64,000 bases of DNA, taken from the NCBI RefSeq assembly GCF_040256645.1, contig NZ_CP158281.1, forward strand, positions 992,001 through 1,056,000, given 5' to 3'. Positions 23,426 through 32,346 of this stretch are shown piece by piece. Every line of letters begins with the position of its first letter. The stretch's first letter is position 1. This DNA is from Brevibacterium sp. CBA3109. Lineage in GTDB: Bacteria; Actinomycetota; Actinomycetes; Actinomycetales; Brevibacteriaceae. The notes under the pieces are model-generated. The model saw only the letters and a program-made list of their open reading frames with translations. It was not told where the DNA came from and did not search any database. Position numbers and translations under genes: made by a program.

Positions 23426-25210
23426 TCAATCGCCCTTCGCTCCCGGGCCGCCCAGCGCCGGTGAGGGATCCTCTGCGGCGACGGGCACACCGGCGTACAT
23501 CGCACGGATCGAATCGATGAAGTGCTTGGCTCGGATGCTCAGGGCGCTCGGGCCTCCGGCCTTGGTCTGCAGCGGGTTCTTGGTCACGAGGACACCGAGG
23601 TCGGCGCCCTTCCACCGGTATTCGCCAGCCCCGAAGATGCGCAGGAAGAACACCTCGTTCCCGTTCTGCAGAGGATGCCAGTCAAGAGCGGCGCGTTTGT
23701 AGGTCAGAGTCCCGTACTGATCGAGGTAATACTGACCAGTCAGCGGTGAGTGCGTGATGTACTCGGTGATGTCAGCGGTCTCTTTGATGACCATCTGGCT
23801 CCACTCATCAGCACCGGAGAGCTCTTCCCATCGCTCATTGATCTCATCGACGTCGAGATCGAACTCGACGTCGAGGTACTCGAGCAGATGGAACAGGAAC
23901 AGCGGTACGTCCGCATAGGCGCCGGCGGTGACGTTGGTGATCGCCGAGGCTCCCGAGATGCGCGGGTTGAGTTCGCCCAGGTACACGTCATCGGAGTCCA
24001 GGTCGACGAGCACATCGACCTCGAAGAAGCCGCGGTAGCCGCGCTTGCGCAGTCCCTCGCCCATGCGCCGCACCAGTTCTCTGGCACGGGTGCGCTGGTC
24101 TGCCGTGAGCACGTCGGGGGTCATCTCATTTCCGCACCAGCCACCCTTGTACGGAGTGAGCTCGGCGAAGCCTGCCAGTTCGGTGAGGAACGGGCCCACG
24201 ACGACTCCACTGCTGGTGATCACTGCTTCTACAGCCACGGGCGTGTTGTTGATGCGCTTCATGATCTTCAACTGTTCGCCGATGATGTCGTGCTTGTGCC
24301 GGTTGAAGTCCTCCTCGGCGGCGATGAAGAACGTCGTCTTCCCCGAATCACCGTAGGGGGTCTGGACGACGAGGTCGGTGCCCAGGTCCTCCTTCTTCGC
24401 TTCAGCGTTCAGCTGCGCATACGTGTCGGCCGTGGTGAGCACATTGGGCACGGAGAAGGCGCCGGCCTCATTGCCGAGCTTCGTCGTCTCGATCTTCGAA
24501 TCGAGCTGGTTGCGCAGCGCCGCCGAGGGCAGGATGAGGTCGTAGCCGAGTTCACGGCAGATGCGCTCGGTTTCCTCATCGAAGAAGACCATGGCTACTT
24601 TGGGCCTCTCGCCGTGGGGCACATTTGTCGTCATATGAGCCCGCACCTCGGCGTTGAGGAGGAGCCAGTTGTTGATCGCCTCACCGCTGTCGAACTCGAC
24701 GAACGGCTTGTACCGCGGGGAGAAGACGCGGGGGTGCCCGCCATCCCAGCCGTCGTAATACGTGATGTAGGAGAAGTTCCGAACCCACCGGTCAAGGCCG
24801 AGCAAGTTGAATGGGGTCGCGCCGATGAAATAGATCGGCGTGATGTTGGTGCGGAAGAAGTGGCGGACCTCGGAGATGTTGCGCAGGGGCCGTCGGATCT
24901 GGACCCGTTCGGCTTCCTTACCCGCATAGGCGGCATCGGTGCCCACATGGACGTCGACATCTGCCGGATCCGGCACCGGGGCGGGGGCCGGCGCGGGTCC
25001 CGGCACTGCAGGGGGAGGCCCTGCAGCGGCGTCGGGGAGGTGAGCCTCGGCCGAGTTCACCGGTCGACCGGTGCTGGGAACCGCGACCGCGTCCTTGACC
25101 ACACGCCTGTTCGTGCCTGCTGCCTTGCCGGGCGTGCTGGTCTGCGTGCTAGACCCATCCGTGTTCCCAGCCGTTTTCGACTGGGTTGAGTCTGCAGGAT
25201 TGTTCGTCAT
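23426..25210 (-). CDS. Large ATP-grasp (biotin-carboxylase-like) protein
   Basis: 594 residues. Residues 1-95 are low complexity with an Ala/Pro tract (PGPAPAPAPVPDPADVD). The following core has ATP-grasp features: SKIETTKLGNEAGAFSVPNV, TDLVVQTPYGDSGKTTFFIA as nucleotide-binding loop, GFFEVDVLVDLDSDDVYLGE and ELNPRISGASAITNV, where Glu/Asn/Arg bind Mg-ATP. It resembles proteins annotated as biotin carboxylase-like in Actinobacteria, but no biotin-carrier domain is seen. It would ligate a carboxylate to an amine or thiol of unknown identity. The neighbouring serine hydrolase could act on the same compound. Confidence 0.7.
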   Translation of the reverse strand: MTNNPADSTQSKTAGNTDGSSTQTSTPGKAAGTNRRVVKDAVAVPSTGRPVNSAEAHLPDAAAGPPPAVPGPAPAPAPVPDPADVDVHVGTDAAYAGKEAERVQIRRPLRNISEVRHFFRTNITPIYFIGATPFNLLGLDRWVRNFSYITYYDGWDGGHPRVFSPRYKPFVEFDSGEAINNWLLLNAEVRAHMTTNVPHGERPKVAMVFFDEETERICRELGYDLILPSAALRNQLDSKIETTKLGNEAGAFSVPNVLTTADTYAQLNAEAKKEDLGTDLVVQTPYGDSGKTTFFIAAEEDFNRHKHDIIGEQLKIMKRINNTPVAVEAVITSSGVVVGPFLTELAGFAELTPYKGGWCGNEMTPDVLTADQRTRARELVRRMGEGLRKRGYRGFFEVDVLVDLDSDDVYLGELNPRISGASAITNVTAGAYADVPLFLFHLLEYLDVEFDLDVDEINERWEELSGADEWSQMVIKETADITEYITHSPLTGQYYLDQYGTLTYKRAALDWHPLQNGNEVFFLRIFGAGEYRWKGADLGVLVTKNPLQTKAGGPSALSIRAKHFIDSIRAMYAGVPVAAEDPSPALGGPGAKGD

Positions 25211-25490
25211 CGCACTACTCCTTGTGAAGACTTGTGGCGTTACTGCTCGCAGTCACATGAGCCGTCCGGCCTCGCCATCGGCGGCGATGAATCGAACGCC
25301 GGACGTCAAACGTGATGTGGACAACATATACCAGTTTTCGGGGGCTGAGGACGATGGTGCATCAATTGGGTGAACCCGATGCGAATTCGCGTTCAAATCC
25401 GTGACCGGACGGACCGGGCGGGTGAATTCCCCTCGCATGGTGAGAGGCCGCTAGGCTGGGATCACGACGACTTTTCGAAAGAGAGCCACT

Positions 25491-25940
25491 ATGCCGGTGA
25501 ATACCGATAAGCAGGGCACCAGCTATTCCCTGCCACGCCCTTATGAGGTGTCGCGTGAGGCGGTCGCGGAATTCGCGCTGGCCACCAATGCGAAGGCCGA
25601 TTACCACTTCGAGACTGAGGCGGCGACTGCCCTGGGCTATCTCGACGTCGTAGCACCGACCACCTTCTCAGTGATCATCGCGCAGAAGTCCGAAGCGGCC
25701 TACATCAGCGACCCCGAGTCCGGCATCGACTTCTCCAAGGTCGTTCACGGTTCGGAGCAGTTCAACATCACCCGCCCCATCGTTGCTGGTGACAGCCTGG
25801 ACGCCACGACTCACGTCGACGGCGTGCGCGCGTCGGGCAGCAACGCAATGATCACCACCCGCACGGAGATCACCGACGCCGCTGAGCAGCCGGTCGTCAC
25901 AGTGACCTCGACCATCGTCGTGAGAGGAGACGGAGAATGA
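25491..25940 (+). CDS. MaoC-family dehydratase, HadA-like subunit
   Basis: 149 residues with a hotdog fold of the MaoC_dehydratase_N type: PYEVSREAVAEFALATNA, ALGYLDVVAPTTFSVII and VVHGSEQFNITRPIVAGDSL. The family member lacking the catalytic Asp-His pair is the structural subunit of (3R)-hydroxyacyl-ACP/CoA dehydratases. It overlaps hadB-like by 4 bp, giving a heterodimer. The order hadA-hadB before tRNA-Trp, secE and nusG matches mycobacteria, where HadAB acts in FAS-II. Whether this organism uses it for long-chain acids is unknown. Confidence 0.8.
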   Translation: MPVNTDKQGTSYSLPRPYEVSREAVAEFALATNAKADYHFETEAATALGYLDVVAPTTFSVIIAQKSEAAYISDPESGIDFSKVVHGSEQFNITRPIVAGDSLDATTHVDGVRASGSNAMITTRTEITDAAEQPVVTVTSTIVVRGDGE

Positions 25941-26380
25941 GCGTCACCGACTTCTCCCAACTGGCCATCGGAGACACCGTCGTCGAAGCCGAGATCCCCC
26001 TATCACGGGCATCGCTCGTCGACTATGCGGGTGCCTCAGGCGACCACAACCCGATTCATTGGTCCGAACGCTTCGCCACCGAGGTGGGCCTTGATGGAGT
26101 CATCGCCCACGGCATGCTCTCGATGGCTGTGGTCATCGCCCCCGTCGTCGAGTGGATCGGCGATCCGGGCGCGATCGTTGACTACCGGACACGGTTCTCT
26201 GCGCCGGTACACGTCCCCGACGCTGCATCCGGCTCACCGGCCACACCCACCGCCACCCTGTCGATGACTGCAGTGGTCGGGGCCGTCGACGGTGCTGTGG
26301 GCACTGCCCGCATCGACGTCACGGTGAAGTCCGGAGACCAGGATGTGCTCAGCCGCACCCAGATCCGAGTCTCACGGTGA
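25937..26380 (+). CDS. MaoC-family dehydratase, HadB-like catalytic subunit
   Basis: 147 residues, hotdog fold. The hydratase-2 motif YAGASGDHNPIHWSERFATE carries the catalytic Asp and His, and VIAHGMLSMAVV the conserved His-Gly. This is the catalytic partner of the preceding HadA-like subunit, dehydrating (3R)-hydroxyacyl thioesters. It starts in an ATGA overlap and its own stop overlaps the GTG of murB, so all three genes are coupled. Length is normal for HadB. Confidence 0.85.
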   Translation: MSVTDFSQLAIGDTVVEAEIPLSRASLVDYAGASGDHNPIHWSERFATEVGLDGVIAHGMLSMAVVIAPVVEWIGDPGAIVDYRTRFSAPVHVPDAASGSPATPTATLSMTAVVGAVDGAVGTARIDVTVKSGDQDVLSRTQIRVSR

Positions 26381-27456
26381 CCTCGGATCTGGCAAACTTC
26401 ACGACGTTCCACCTCGGCGGTCCGGCGGCTGAACTGCATATCGCGGAGACCAGGGACGACCTCATCGAGTTCTCTCGTGTACATCCCCTGAGTCTGTCGG
26501 CTCGCCCCGCTGACGATGTCCTCTTCATCGGCGGCGGGTCGAACCTGCTCGTCTCCGACACCGGCTTCGATGCCGAGGTGTGCGTGGTCGCCACCAAGGG
26601 GGTGGTGATAAACGATACCTCGGAGACCGAGACACGTGTCACCGCCGAGGCGGGGGAGAACTGGGACGAATTCGTGGCCTTCACCCTCGGCTGCGGTCTC
26701 TCGGGTCTCGAAGCTCTGTCCGGGATCCCCGGCTCCGTCGGAGCGACCCCGATCCAGAACGTGGGTGCCTACGGGACGGAGGTTGGTGAACTCATCACCT
26801 CGGTCGAGGTCTTCGATCGCCTCGCCGGTCAGGTCCGCCACCTCAGTGCCGTCGAACTCGAATTCGGCTACCGCACCTCGGCGCTCAAACGGGCGCAGCA
26901 GACGACGGGCACAGCCCAGTACCTGGTGCTGTCGGTGACCTTCGACCTGCACCGCAGCCCGGACTCCCTGCCGGTGCGCTATGCACAGCTCGCCTCGGCG
27001 CTGGACGTCGAGATCGGGGAGTCGGTGCCGTCCACACTGGTGCGCACCAGCGTGATCTCCCTGCGCAGGTCCAAGGGCATGGTCGTGGACCCAGACGACT
27101 ACGACACATGGTCAGCGGGTTCGTTCTTCACGAACCCGATCGTCGACGACCCTGCCAAGCTGCCGGCCGAGGCCCCCCGCTACCCGGTCACCGACCCGTT
27201 GAGCGGGTCAACGATCGAAGGGCAGACGAAGACTTCGGCGGCCTGGCTGATCGAACATGCGGGATTCTCCAAAGGTTTCAGCGTCGGGGCTGGTCGGGCA
27301 AGCCTGTCGACCAAGCACACCTTGGCACTGACGAATCGCGGCCAGGCGGCGACGGACGACGTGCTCGAACTCGCCCGTGCTGTGGTTGGCGGGGTGAATG
27401 AAAGGTTCGGCATCGTCCTCGAGGCTGAACCCACGTTCATCGCCTGCTCTCTGTAG
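26377..27456 (+). CDS. murB: UDP-N-acetylenolpyruvoylglucosamine reductase MurB
   Basis: 359 residues. It reduces UDP-GlcNAc-enolpyruvate to UDP-MurNAc with NADPH and FAD in peptidoglycan synthesis. FAD-binding motifs: TTFHLGGPAAE, DDVLFIGGGSNLLVSD and GIPGSVGATPIQNVGAYG. Catalytic residues: the Arg in FGYRTSALKR, the Ser in WSAGSFFTNPIV and the Glu in VLEAEPTFI. The start is GTG in a GTGA overlap with the hadB-like gene. Full length with all expected residues. Confidence 0.95.
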   Translation: MTSDLANFTTFHLGGPAAELHIAETRDDLIEFSRVHPLSLSARPADDVLFIGGGSNLLVSDTGFDAEVCVVATKGVVINDTSETETRVTAEAGENWDEFVAFTLGCGLSGLEALSGIPGSVGATPIQNVGAYGTEVGELITSVEVFDRLAGQVRHLSAVELEFGYRTSALKRAQQTTGTAQYLVLSVTFDLHRSPDSLPVRYAQLASALDVEIGESVPSTLVRTSVISLRRSKGMVVDPDDYDTWSAGSFFTNPIVDDPAKLPAEAPRYPVTDPLSGSTIEGQTKTSAAWLIEHAGFSKGFSVGAGRASLSTKHTLALTNRGQAATDDVLELARAVVGGVNERFGIVLEAEPTFIACSL

Positions 27457-27471
27457 AGCTCGTTACTTAGA

Positions 27472-29142
27472 ATGGAGTCTGTGTCGGCCCGTTGGAGAAC
27501 CTCAGCCCTGCTCATCCTCATCGCTGTGGTCGCAGCCGTGACCCTGCCGTGGGCGCTCTTCTCTGCTCGTGCAGATCTCAGCTTCGGACCGCATGAGGCC
27601 CGCTACCAGATCACGGCCGACTCTCGGCTGACCGTTGACTTCGGCCCTCTGGGCAAACTGCTCGTCCCTGCGGCCGAATATCTGCCGCTGGGGCTCGGAC
27701 TCACCGTCGACATCGGCCAGATCCCGGTTTCCGGAGCCGAAGAGGATGCCTCACACGCAGGTGCCTCCGAACGGCGATCCGACAGAGATCTCTCTGACGG
27801 ACCGGACCAGGATTTCGGGGGCGGGGCAGTCGATGCCCTGGGCGCCGATATCGCCTCATATGCCGCCCTGTTCTCCGCCCCGCAGGCGCAGGTCGACGAG
27901 ATCGTCGACGGCCTGACCACAGAGATCCTCGCCCGGTGGGCCCTGGCCGTGTGCCTCATCAGCGGTGTGGTCGTGGCGATGGCGTTTATCCTCGGGCCCG
28001 TTCGACTCGCCGGAATCGGGAGGGCCCTCTTCGGCAAGGAGCTCATCGGCATCGGCCTGGTCACGGTCCTCATCCTGGCGAGTGTGGGCACAGCGGTCCT
28101 CACCCGCCCTGAGCCTCTCGTTGCCGATCCCGCCTTCGACGGGACCCCACTGGCGGGCGCGCAGGTCACGGGCCGCCTCGGCGGAGTCATCGATGCCGGA
28201 TTCACGGCGGTCAAGGACTTCTCCGACGACAACGACGCCTTCTACGACCAGGTGCTGGCGACACTGCGCAATCAGTGGAATACGCGGCCCCTGACCGGCA
28301 ACTGGTCGGATCAGGGGATGGTCCCTCCTCCTGCCGGTGAGAATCAAGCGCCGAAGGCTGACGTGTCGACGTTCGTGTTCGGCTCCGATCTGCACTGCAA
28401 CATCGGTATGGCCCGGGTGGTCGGTGCGGTCGCTCGGATGAGCGGTGCCGATGCCTACATCGACGGGGGAGACGTGACGATGACGGGCACCTCTGCGGAG
28501 AACTACTGCCTCGACGTGCTCGACGACGAGCTGCCTGACCAACTGCCGCGGATGATCGTCAAGGGCAATCACGACTCCACCGAGACAACGGATCACGCGA
28601 AAAGCCAGGGCTGGAAGGTCCTCGAGAACTCAAGTGCTCAGATGAGCGGAGTAACGTTCTTCGGCGGCCCGGACCCCAGGCGGACCGTGTTCGGATCCGG
28701 GCCGCAGCTCGAGACCGATCTCACTGCCGATCAGTACGCACAGAAGCTCAGTGACGAGGCGTGCGCGAACGACTTCGACATCATGCTCATCCACGATCCA
28801 CGGATCGGAGCGCCATCTCTGCGCTCCGGGTGTGCCAAGTACAGCCTCAGCGGACACTGGCACAGGCGAGTGGGTCCGGAGACCCTGGGCAGCGGAGTTC
28901 GTTATGTGAGTTCGACAACAGGAGGTGCGCTGGCAAATGCACTGACCCCGGGGCCGTTGAAGATGGACGCGGAACTGAGCATTCTGCGCGTAGACAATCG
29001 GACCAAACGACCCATCGACGTCCAGATCGTCACGGTCAGCCCGGACAAAACGGTCACGATCGATCCCTGGAAGACCTTCCCGGCGCCGGTGCCGCTCATC
29101 GCTCAGCCGCCGCAGTCGGAGCCGACGAGCGAGAACGAATGA
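27472..29142 (+). CDS. Membrane metallophosphoesterase
   Basis: 556 residues. An N-terminal helix (ALLILIAVVAAVTLPWALFS), an extracytoplasmic loop of about 130 residues, two further helices (WALAVCLISGVVVAMAFILG; LIGIGLVTVLILASVGTAVL) and a C-terminal calcineurin-like phosphoesterase domain. The metal motifs are FGSDLHCN, DGGDVTMTG, KGNHDST, LIHDPRIG and SGHWHRR, a complete set. It should be an outward-facing phosphatase or nuclease. It starts 15 bp after murB and is probably in the same operon. The substrate is unknown. Confidence 0.85.
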   Translation: MESVSARWRTSALLILIAVVAAVTLPWALFSARADLSFGPHEARYQITADSRLTVDFGPLGKLLVPAAEYLPLGLGLTVDIGQIPVSGAEEDASHAGASERRSDRDLSDGPDQDFGGGAVDALGADIASYAALFSAPQAQVDEIVDGLTTEILARWALAVCLISGVVVAMAFILGPVRLAGIGRALFGKELIGIGLVTVLILASVGTAVLTRPEPLVADPAFDGTPLAGAQVTGRLGGVIDAGFTAVKDFSDDNDAFYDQVLATLRNQWNTRPLTGNWSDQGMVPPPAGENQAPKADVSTFVFGSDLHCNIGMARVVGAVARMSGADAYIDGGDVTMTGTSAENYCLDVLDDELPDQLPRMIVKGNHDSTETTDHAKSQGWKVLENSSAQMSGVTFFGGPDPRRTVFGSGPQLETDLTADQYAQKLSDEACANDFDIMLIHDPRIGAPSLRSGCAKYSLSGHWHRRVGPETLGSGVRYVSSTTGGALANALTPGPLKMDAELSILRVDNRTKRPIDVQIVTVSPDKTVTIDPWKTFPAPVPLIAQPPQSEPTSENE

Positions 29143-29268
29143 GGGCTGAGGAAGTCGAATGTCGTCAGGTGCCGGCGGTCGGTTCGACTAACGGCGGTCA
29201 CAGACGGTATGCTCGTTTCTCGTGGTTGGACACGTCTCGAAGAACACGAATCGAGGGTGTCGAATCGA

Positions 29269-29341
29269 AGGGGTGTGGCGCAATTGGTAGCGCAACGGTC
29301 TCCAAAACCGTAGGTTGCAGGTTCGAGTCCTGTCACCCCTG
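29269..29341 (+). tRNA. tRNA-Trp (CCA anticodon)
   Basis: 73 nt with a full cloverleaf. Acceptor AGGGGTG/CACCCCT, D-arm GCGC...GCGC, anticodon stem ACGGT/ACCGT around CTCCAAA (anticodon CCA), T-arm GCAGG/CCTGT with TTCGAGT, discriminator G, no encoded CCA. It sits before secE as in other Actinobacteria. Confidence 0.97.
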
Positions 29342-29439
29342 CGCAGTTGATATCTGCTTGAGTCATATCGGCGAAACGCCGTCCTCGACGGGCTTGAACA
29401 ATTGTGCTGTCCCAATGGAAACCGACCGAGTGAGGACGT

Positions 29440-29715
29440 GTGAGCGACACACCGGCAAAGAAGACTGGAGATACGCCCAAGGGCGCCAGTCGTAAGCAGC
29501 TCGGGTTCTTCGGACGAATCTTGCAGTTCTTCCGTGAGGTCATCGCGGAGCTGAAGAAGGTCGTCACCCCGACACGTAAGCAACTGGTCAATTACACTCT
29601 GGTTGTGCTGGGCTTCATCCTCTTCATGATGCTTCTCGTGGTGGTTCTCGACCTCGTGTTCGGCAAGCTCGTCGGATTCGTCTTCGGTGGAACACCGCTG
29701 TGGCCATTGTGGTGA
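29440..29715 (+). CDS. secE: Preprotein translocase subunit SecE
   Basis: 91 residues from GTG 29440. It has the SecE signature: FFGRILQFFREVIAELKKVV amphipathic helix, TPTRKQLVNYTLVVLGFILF leading into the single membrane helix, and a short periplasmic end. It stabilises SecY in the SecYEG channel. The length with one helix is normal for Gram-positives. It lies between tRNA-Trp and nusG, the conserved order. Confidence 0.95.
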   Translation: MSDTPAKKTGDTPKGASRKQLGFFGRILQFFREVIAELKKVVTPTRKQLVNYTLVVLGFILFMMLLVVVLDLVFGKLVGFVFGGTPLWPLW

Positions 29716-29810
29716 ATCACCCTCCAGCGGTGATCACTTGGACTTCAAGCACGTTGCAGACCCTTCACTCCCATATGGGAATCACTACACGCGAAGCGAG
29801 GAATTGATCG

Positions 29811-30761
29811 GTGTCGGATACCAGTTCACCTGAGCAGGAAACCCCTGAGACACAGAGCGCCACTCCAGAGGAGTCGAGCGTTGCACCAGTGGTGGAAGAC
29901 GTGGAGAACGAAACCTCCGCTGTGAGCGCCGATGACGCCCCGGCCGAAGATGCTCCCGCTGACGAGGCATCCACCGCGGACGCAGTCTCTGACGAGACCG
30001 TCGCCGCCGACGCTGCCTCTGACGACGAGAATGCCGCAGCTGACTCCGATGAGGTCGCTTCAGACGACGGCGCGGTAGCCGATTCCGATGAAGCGACGGC
30101 CGATTCCGATGAAACGGATGAGGAGCAGGCAGAGGACGAGGTCGACCCGGCAGAAGAGTTCAAGTCGGAACTGCGTATGCAGGAGGGTGACTGGTACGTC
30201 ATCCATTCCTACGCAGGCTACGAGAACCGCGTCAAGCAGAACCTTGAGAACCGTTCCATCAGCCTCAATCTCGAGGAGTTCATCTTCGAGTCCCAGGTGC
30301 CGATGGAAGACGTCGTTGAGATCAAGAACGGCCAGCGCAAGCAGGTTCGTCGCGTGCGCATTCCGGGCTACGTGCTCGTGCGCATGGAACTCACCGATGA
30401 GTCCTGGGGCGCGGTCCGCCACACCCCAGGCGTGACCGGATTCGTGGGCAATGCATACGACCCGACTCCTCTGTCCATCGACGAGGTCTTCACGATGCTC
30501 GCTCCGATCTTCGAAGAGCGCCAGGCCGAAGCGGCCGCCGCCGAAGGTGTGCAGGCTGAGCAGGCAGCGAAATCTGCACCTATCACCGAGGTGGAATACG
30601 AGGTCGGCGAGTCCGTGCTCGTCAAGGAGGGCTCCTTCGAAGGCCACCCCGCAACGATCCAGGAGATCCGTCCGGAATCTCAGAAGCTCACCGTGCTTCT
30701 GTCGATCTTCGAGCGTGACGTTCCTGTCGAGCTCAGCTTCGACCAGGTCTCCAAACTCTGA
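29811..30761 (+). CDS. nusG: Transcription termination/antitermination factor NusG
   Basis: 316 residues from GTG 29811. Residues 1-115 are a very acidic Ala/Glu/Asp-rich extension, longer than in most phyla but usual in Actinobacteria. The NGN domain follows ([42 protein letters not shown]), then a linker and the KOW domain ([20 protein letters not shown]). It binds RNA polymerase and couples to Rho or ribosomes. A strong hairpin follows the stop. Confidence 0.95.
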   Translation: MSDTSSPEQETPETQSATPEESSVAPVVEDVENETSAVSADDAPAEDAPADEASTADAVSDETVAADAASDDENAAADSDEVASDDGAVADSDEATADSDETDEEQAEDEVDPAEEFKSELRMQEGDWYVIHSYAGYENRVKQNLENRSISLNLEEFIFESQVPMEDVVEIKNGQRKQVRRVRIPGYVLVRMELTDESWGAVRHTPGVTGFVGNAYDPTPLSIDEVFTMLAPIFEERQAEAAAAEGVQAEQAAKSAPITEVEYEVGESVLVKEGSFEGHPATIQEIRPESQKLTVLLSIFERDVPVELSFDQVSKL

Positions 30762-30778
30762 GTAAATTCTCAACGAAC

Positions 30779-30808
30779 GTAAGGGCCCGGTGAATTCCGG
30801 GCCCTTAC
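30779..30808 (+). terminator. Terminator after nusG
   Basis: GTAAGGGCCCGG (30779-30790) pairs perfectly with CCGGGCCCTTAC (30797-30808) around TGAATT. No long T-run follows. It separates secE-nusG from rplK-rplA. Confidence 0.8.
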
Positions 30809-30966
30809 GCCATTCACGCCCAGTGACGCCTGTCACCGACATTTGCTCCAGGGTCTGCAGGCATGGAATACTGGTGTGGTTTGATCTCGGCTCTCATCGG
30901 AAGCCGTTGTCGAACGATGTGCCGTATTTCTCTGGCGCATCGAAACTTCAAGATTAAGGACCGTAT

Positions 30967-31404
30967 ATGCCTCCCAAGAAAAAGGTAGCCGGCCTCGTCA
31001 AGCTCCAGATTCAGGCAGGTGCCGCTAACCCGGCGCCTCCGATTGGTCCGGCGCTTGCCCAGCACGGCGTCAACATCATGGAATTCTGCAAGGCCTACAA
31101 CGCCGCAACAGAGTCCCAGCGCGGGAACATCATTCCCGTTGAGATCACCGTGTTCGAAGACCGTTCGTTCACCTTCGTTCTCAAGACCCCACCGGCTGCA
31201 GAACTCATCAAGAAGGCTGCAGGCGTGAAGTCAGGTTCGGCTACTCCTCACACCGACAAGGTTGCTCACCTGAGCGCCGATCAGGTTCGCGACATCGCGA
31301 ATGTGAAGATGCCCGACCTCAACGCCAATGACCTGGATCAGGCTGACCGCATCATCGCTGGCACTGCTCGCTCCATGGGCGTGACCACCGACATCGAGGT
31401 CTGA
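30967..31404 (+). CDS. rplK: 50S ribosomal protein L11
   Basis: 145 residues. [20 protein letters not shown] and [19 protein letters not shown] are the diagnostic L11 N-terminal region (thiostrepton-site prolines). [18 protein letters not shown] is the RNA-binding C-terminus. It binds 23S rRNA in the GTPase-associated centre. Full length; rplA follows after 64 bp. Confidence 0.97.
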   Translation: MPPKKKVAGLVKLQIQAGAANPAPPIGPALAQHGVNIMEFCKAYNAATESQRGNIIPVEITVFEDRSFTFVLKTPPAAELIKKAAGVKSGSATPHTDKVAHLSADQVRDIANVKMPDLNANDLDQADRIIAGTARSMGVTTDIEV

Positions 31405-31468
31405 GACCAGACATTTCACTGTGGTAGGGCTCGCGCAGCCCGCACCACGACTGCAAGGAGAGAAGCAG

Positions 31469-32167
31469 ATGGCAAAGCGTTCAAAGGCCTATGAGGCCGC
31501 GGCAGAGAAGATTGCCGCAGATGTGACATACGATCCGGCTCAGGCAATCGCCCTGGCCAAAGAGACCACGGTGGCAAAGTACGATGCCACCGTCGAGGTC
31601 GCCCTCCGCCTGGGTGTTGACCCACGTAAGGCGGACCAGATGGTGCGCGGCACCGTCAACCTTCCGCATGGTACCGGTAAGACCGCCCGGGTCCTGGTGT
31701 TCGCTGCCGGCGACCGTGCAGAAGCTGCCCGTGAAGCAGGTGCTGACTTTGTCGGTTCCGATGACCTGCTGGAGAAGGTGGCCGATGGCTTCACCGACTT
31801 CGACTCGGCTGTTGCCACCCCTGACATGATGGGCAAGGTCGGACGTCTGGGTAAGGTGCTGGGTCCTCGTGGCCTGATGCCGAACCCCAAGACCGGCACC
31901 GTGACCATGGATGTTGCTAAGGCCGTGACCGAGATCAAGGGCGGAAAGATCGAATTCCGCGTCGACAAGCACTCGAACCTGCACTTCATCATCGGGAAGG
32001 TCTCCTTCTCGGACGAAGCACTGCAGGAGAACTTCGATGCAGCCATCGAAGAGATCCTTCGTCTGAAGCCGAGCTCCTCGAAGGGCCGCTACATCTCGAA
32101 GGCAACCGTGACGACATCGAACGGTCCTGCCGTTCCGATCGACGGTTCATCGATGCGTGTGATCTGA
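31469..32167 (+). CDS. rplA: 50S ribosomal protein L1
   Basis: 232 residues from ATG 31469 with AAGGAG upstream. The frame extends to 31421 but lacks a site there. Signatures: [40 protein letters not shown] and [19 protein letters not shown]. It forms the L1 stalk and usually represses its own operon. A perfect hairpin with T-rich tail follows at 32202. Confidence 0.97.
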   Translation: MAKRSKAYEAAAEKIAADVTYDPAQAIALAKETTVAKYDATVEVALRLGVDPRKADQMVRGTVNLPHGTGKTARVLVFAAGDRAEAAREAGADFVGSDDLLEKVADGFTDFDSAVATPDMMGKVGRLGKVLGPRGLMPNPKTGTVTMDVAKAVTEIKGGKIEFRVDKHSNLHFIIGKVSFSDEALQENFDAAIEEILRLKPSSSKGRYISKATVTTSNGPAVPIDGSSMRVI

Positions 32168-32201
32168 TCCCTTTGCGGGATTGAGCGCAGACAGCAGTTC
32201 T

Positions 32202-32237
32202 GGGCGGGAAGTGAGGCAATCACTTCCCGCCCTTTCT
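32202..32237 (+). terminator. Terminator after rplA
   Basis: GGGCGGGAAGTGA (32202-32214) and TCACTTCCCGCCC (32220-32232), loop GGCAA, followed by TTTCT. It ends the rplK-rplA transcript. Confidence 0.9.
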
Positions 32238-32346
32238 GTTGCCTGATAACCCGCATCCGGTCTTGCCCGGATGGGGTATCGCGGATAGATTGTGAGCACC
32301 GAAGACTACTGTGTGACAACCGCCGATGGGGGTGGAGAACTCCGCC

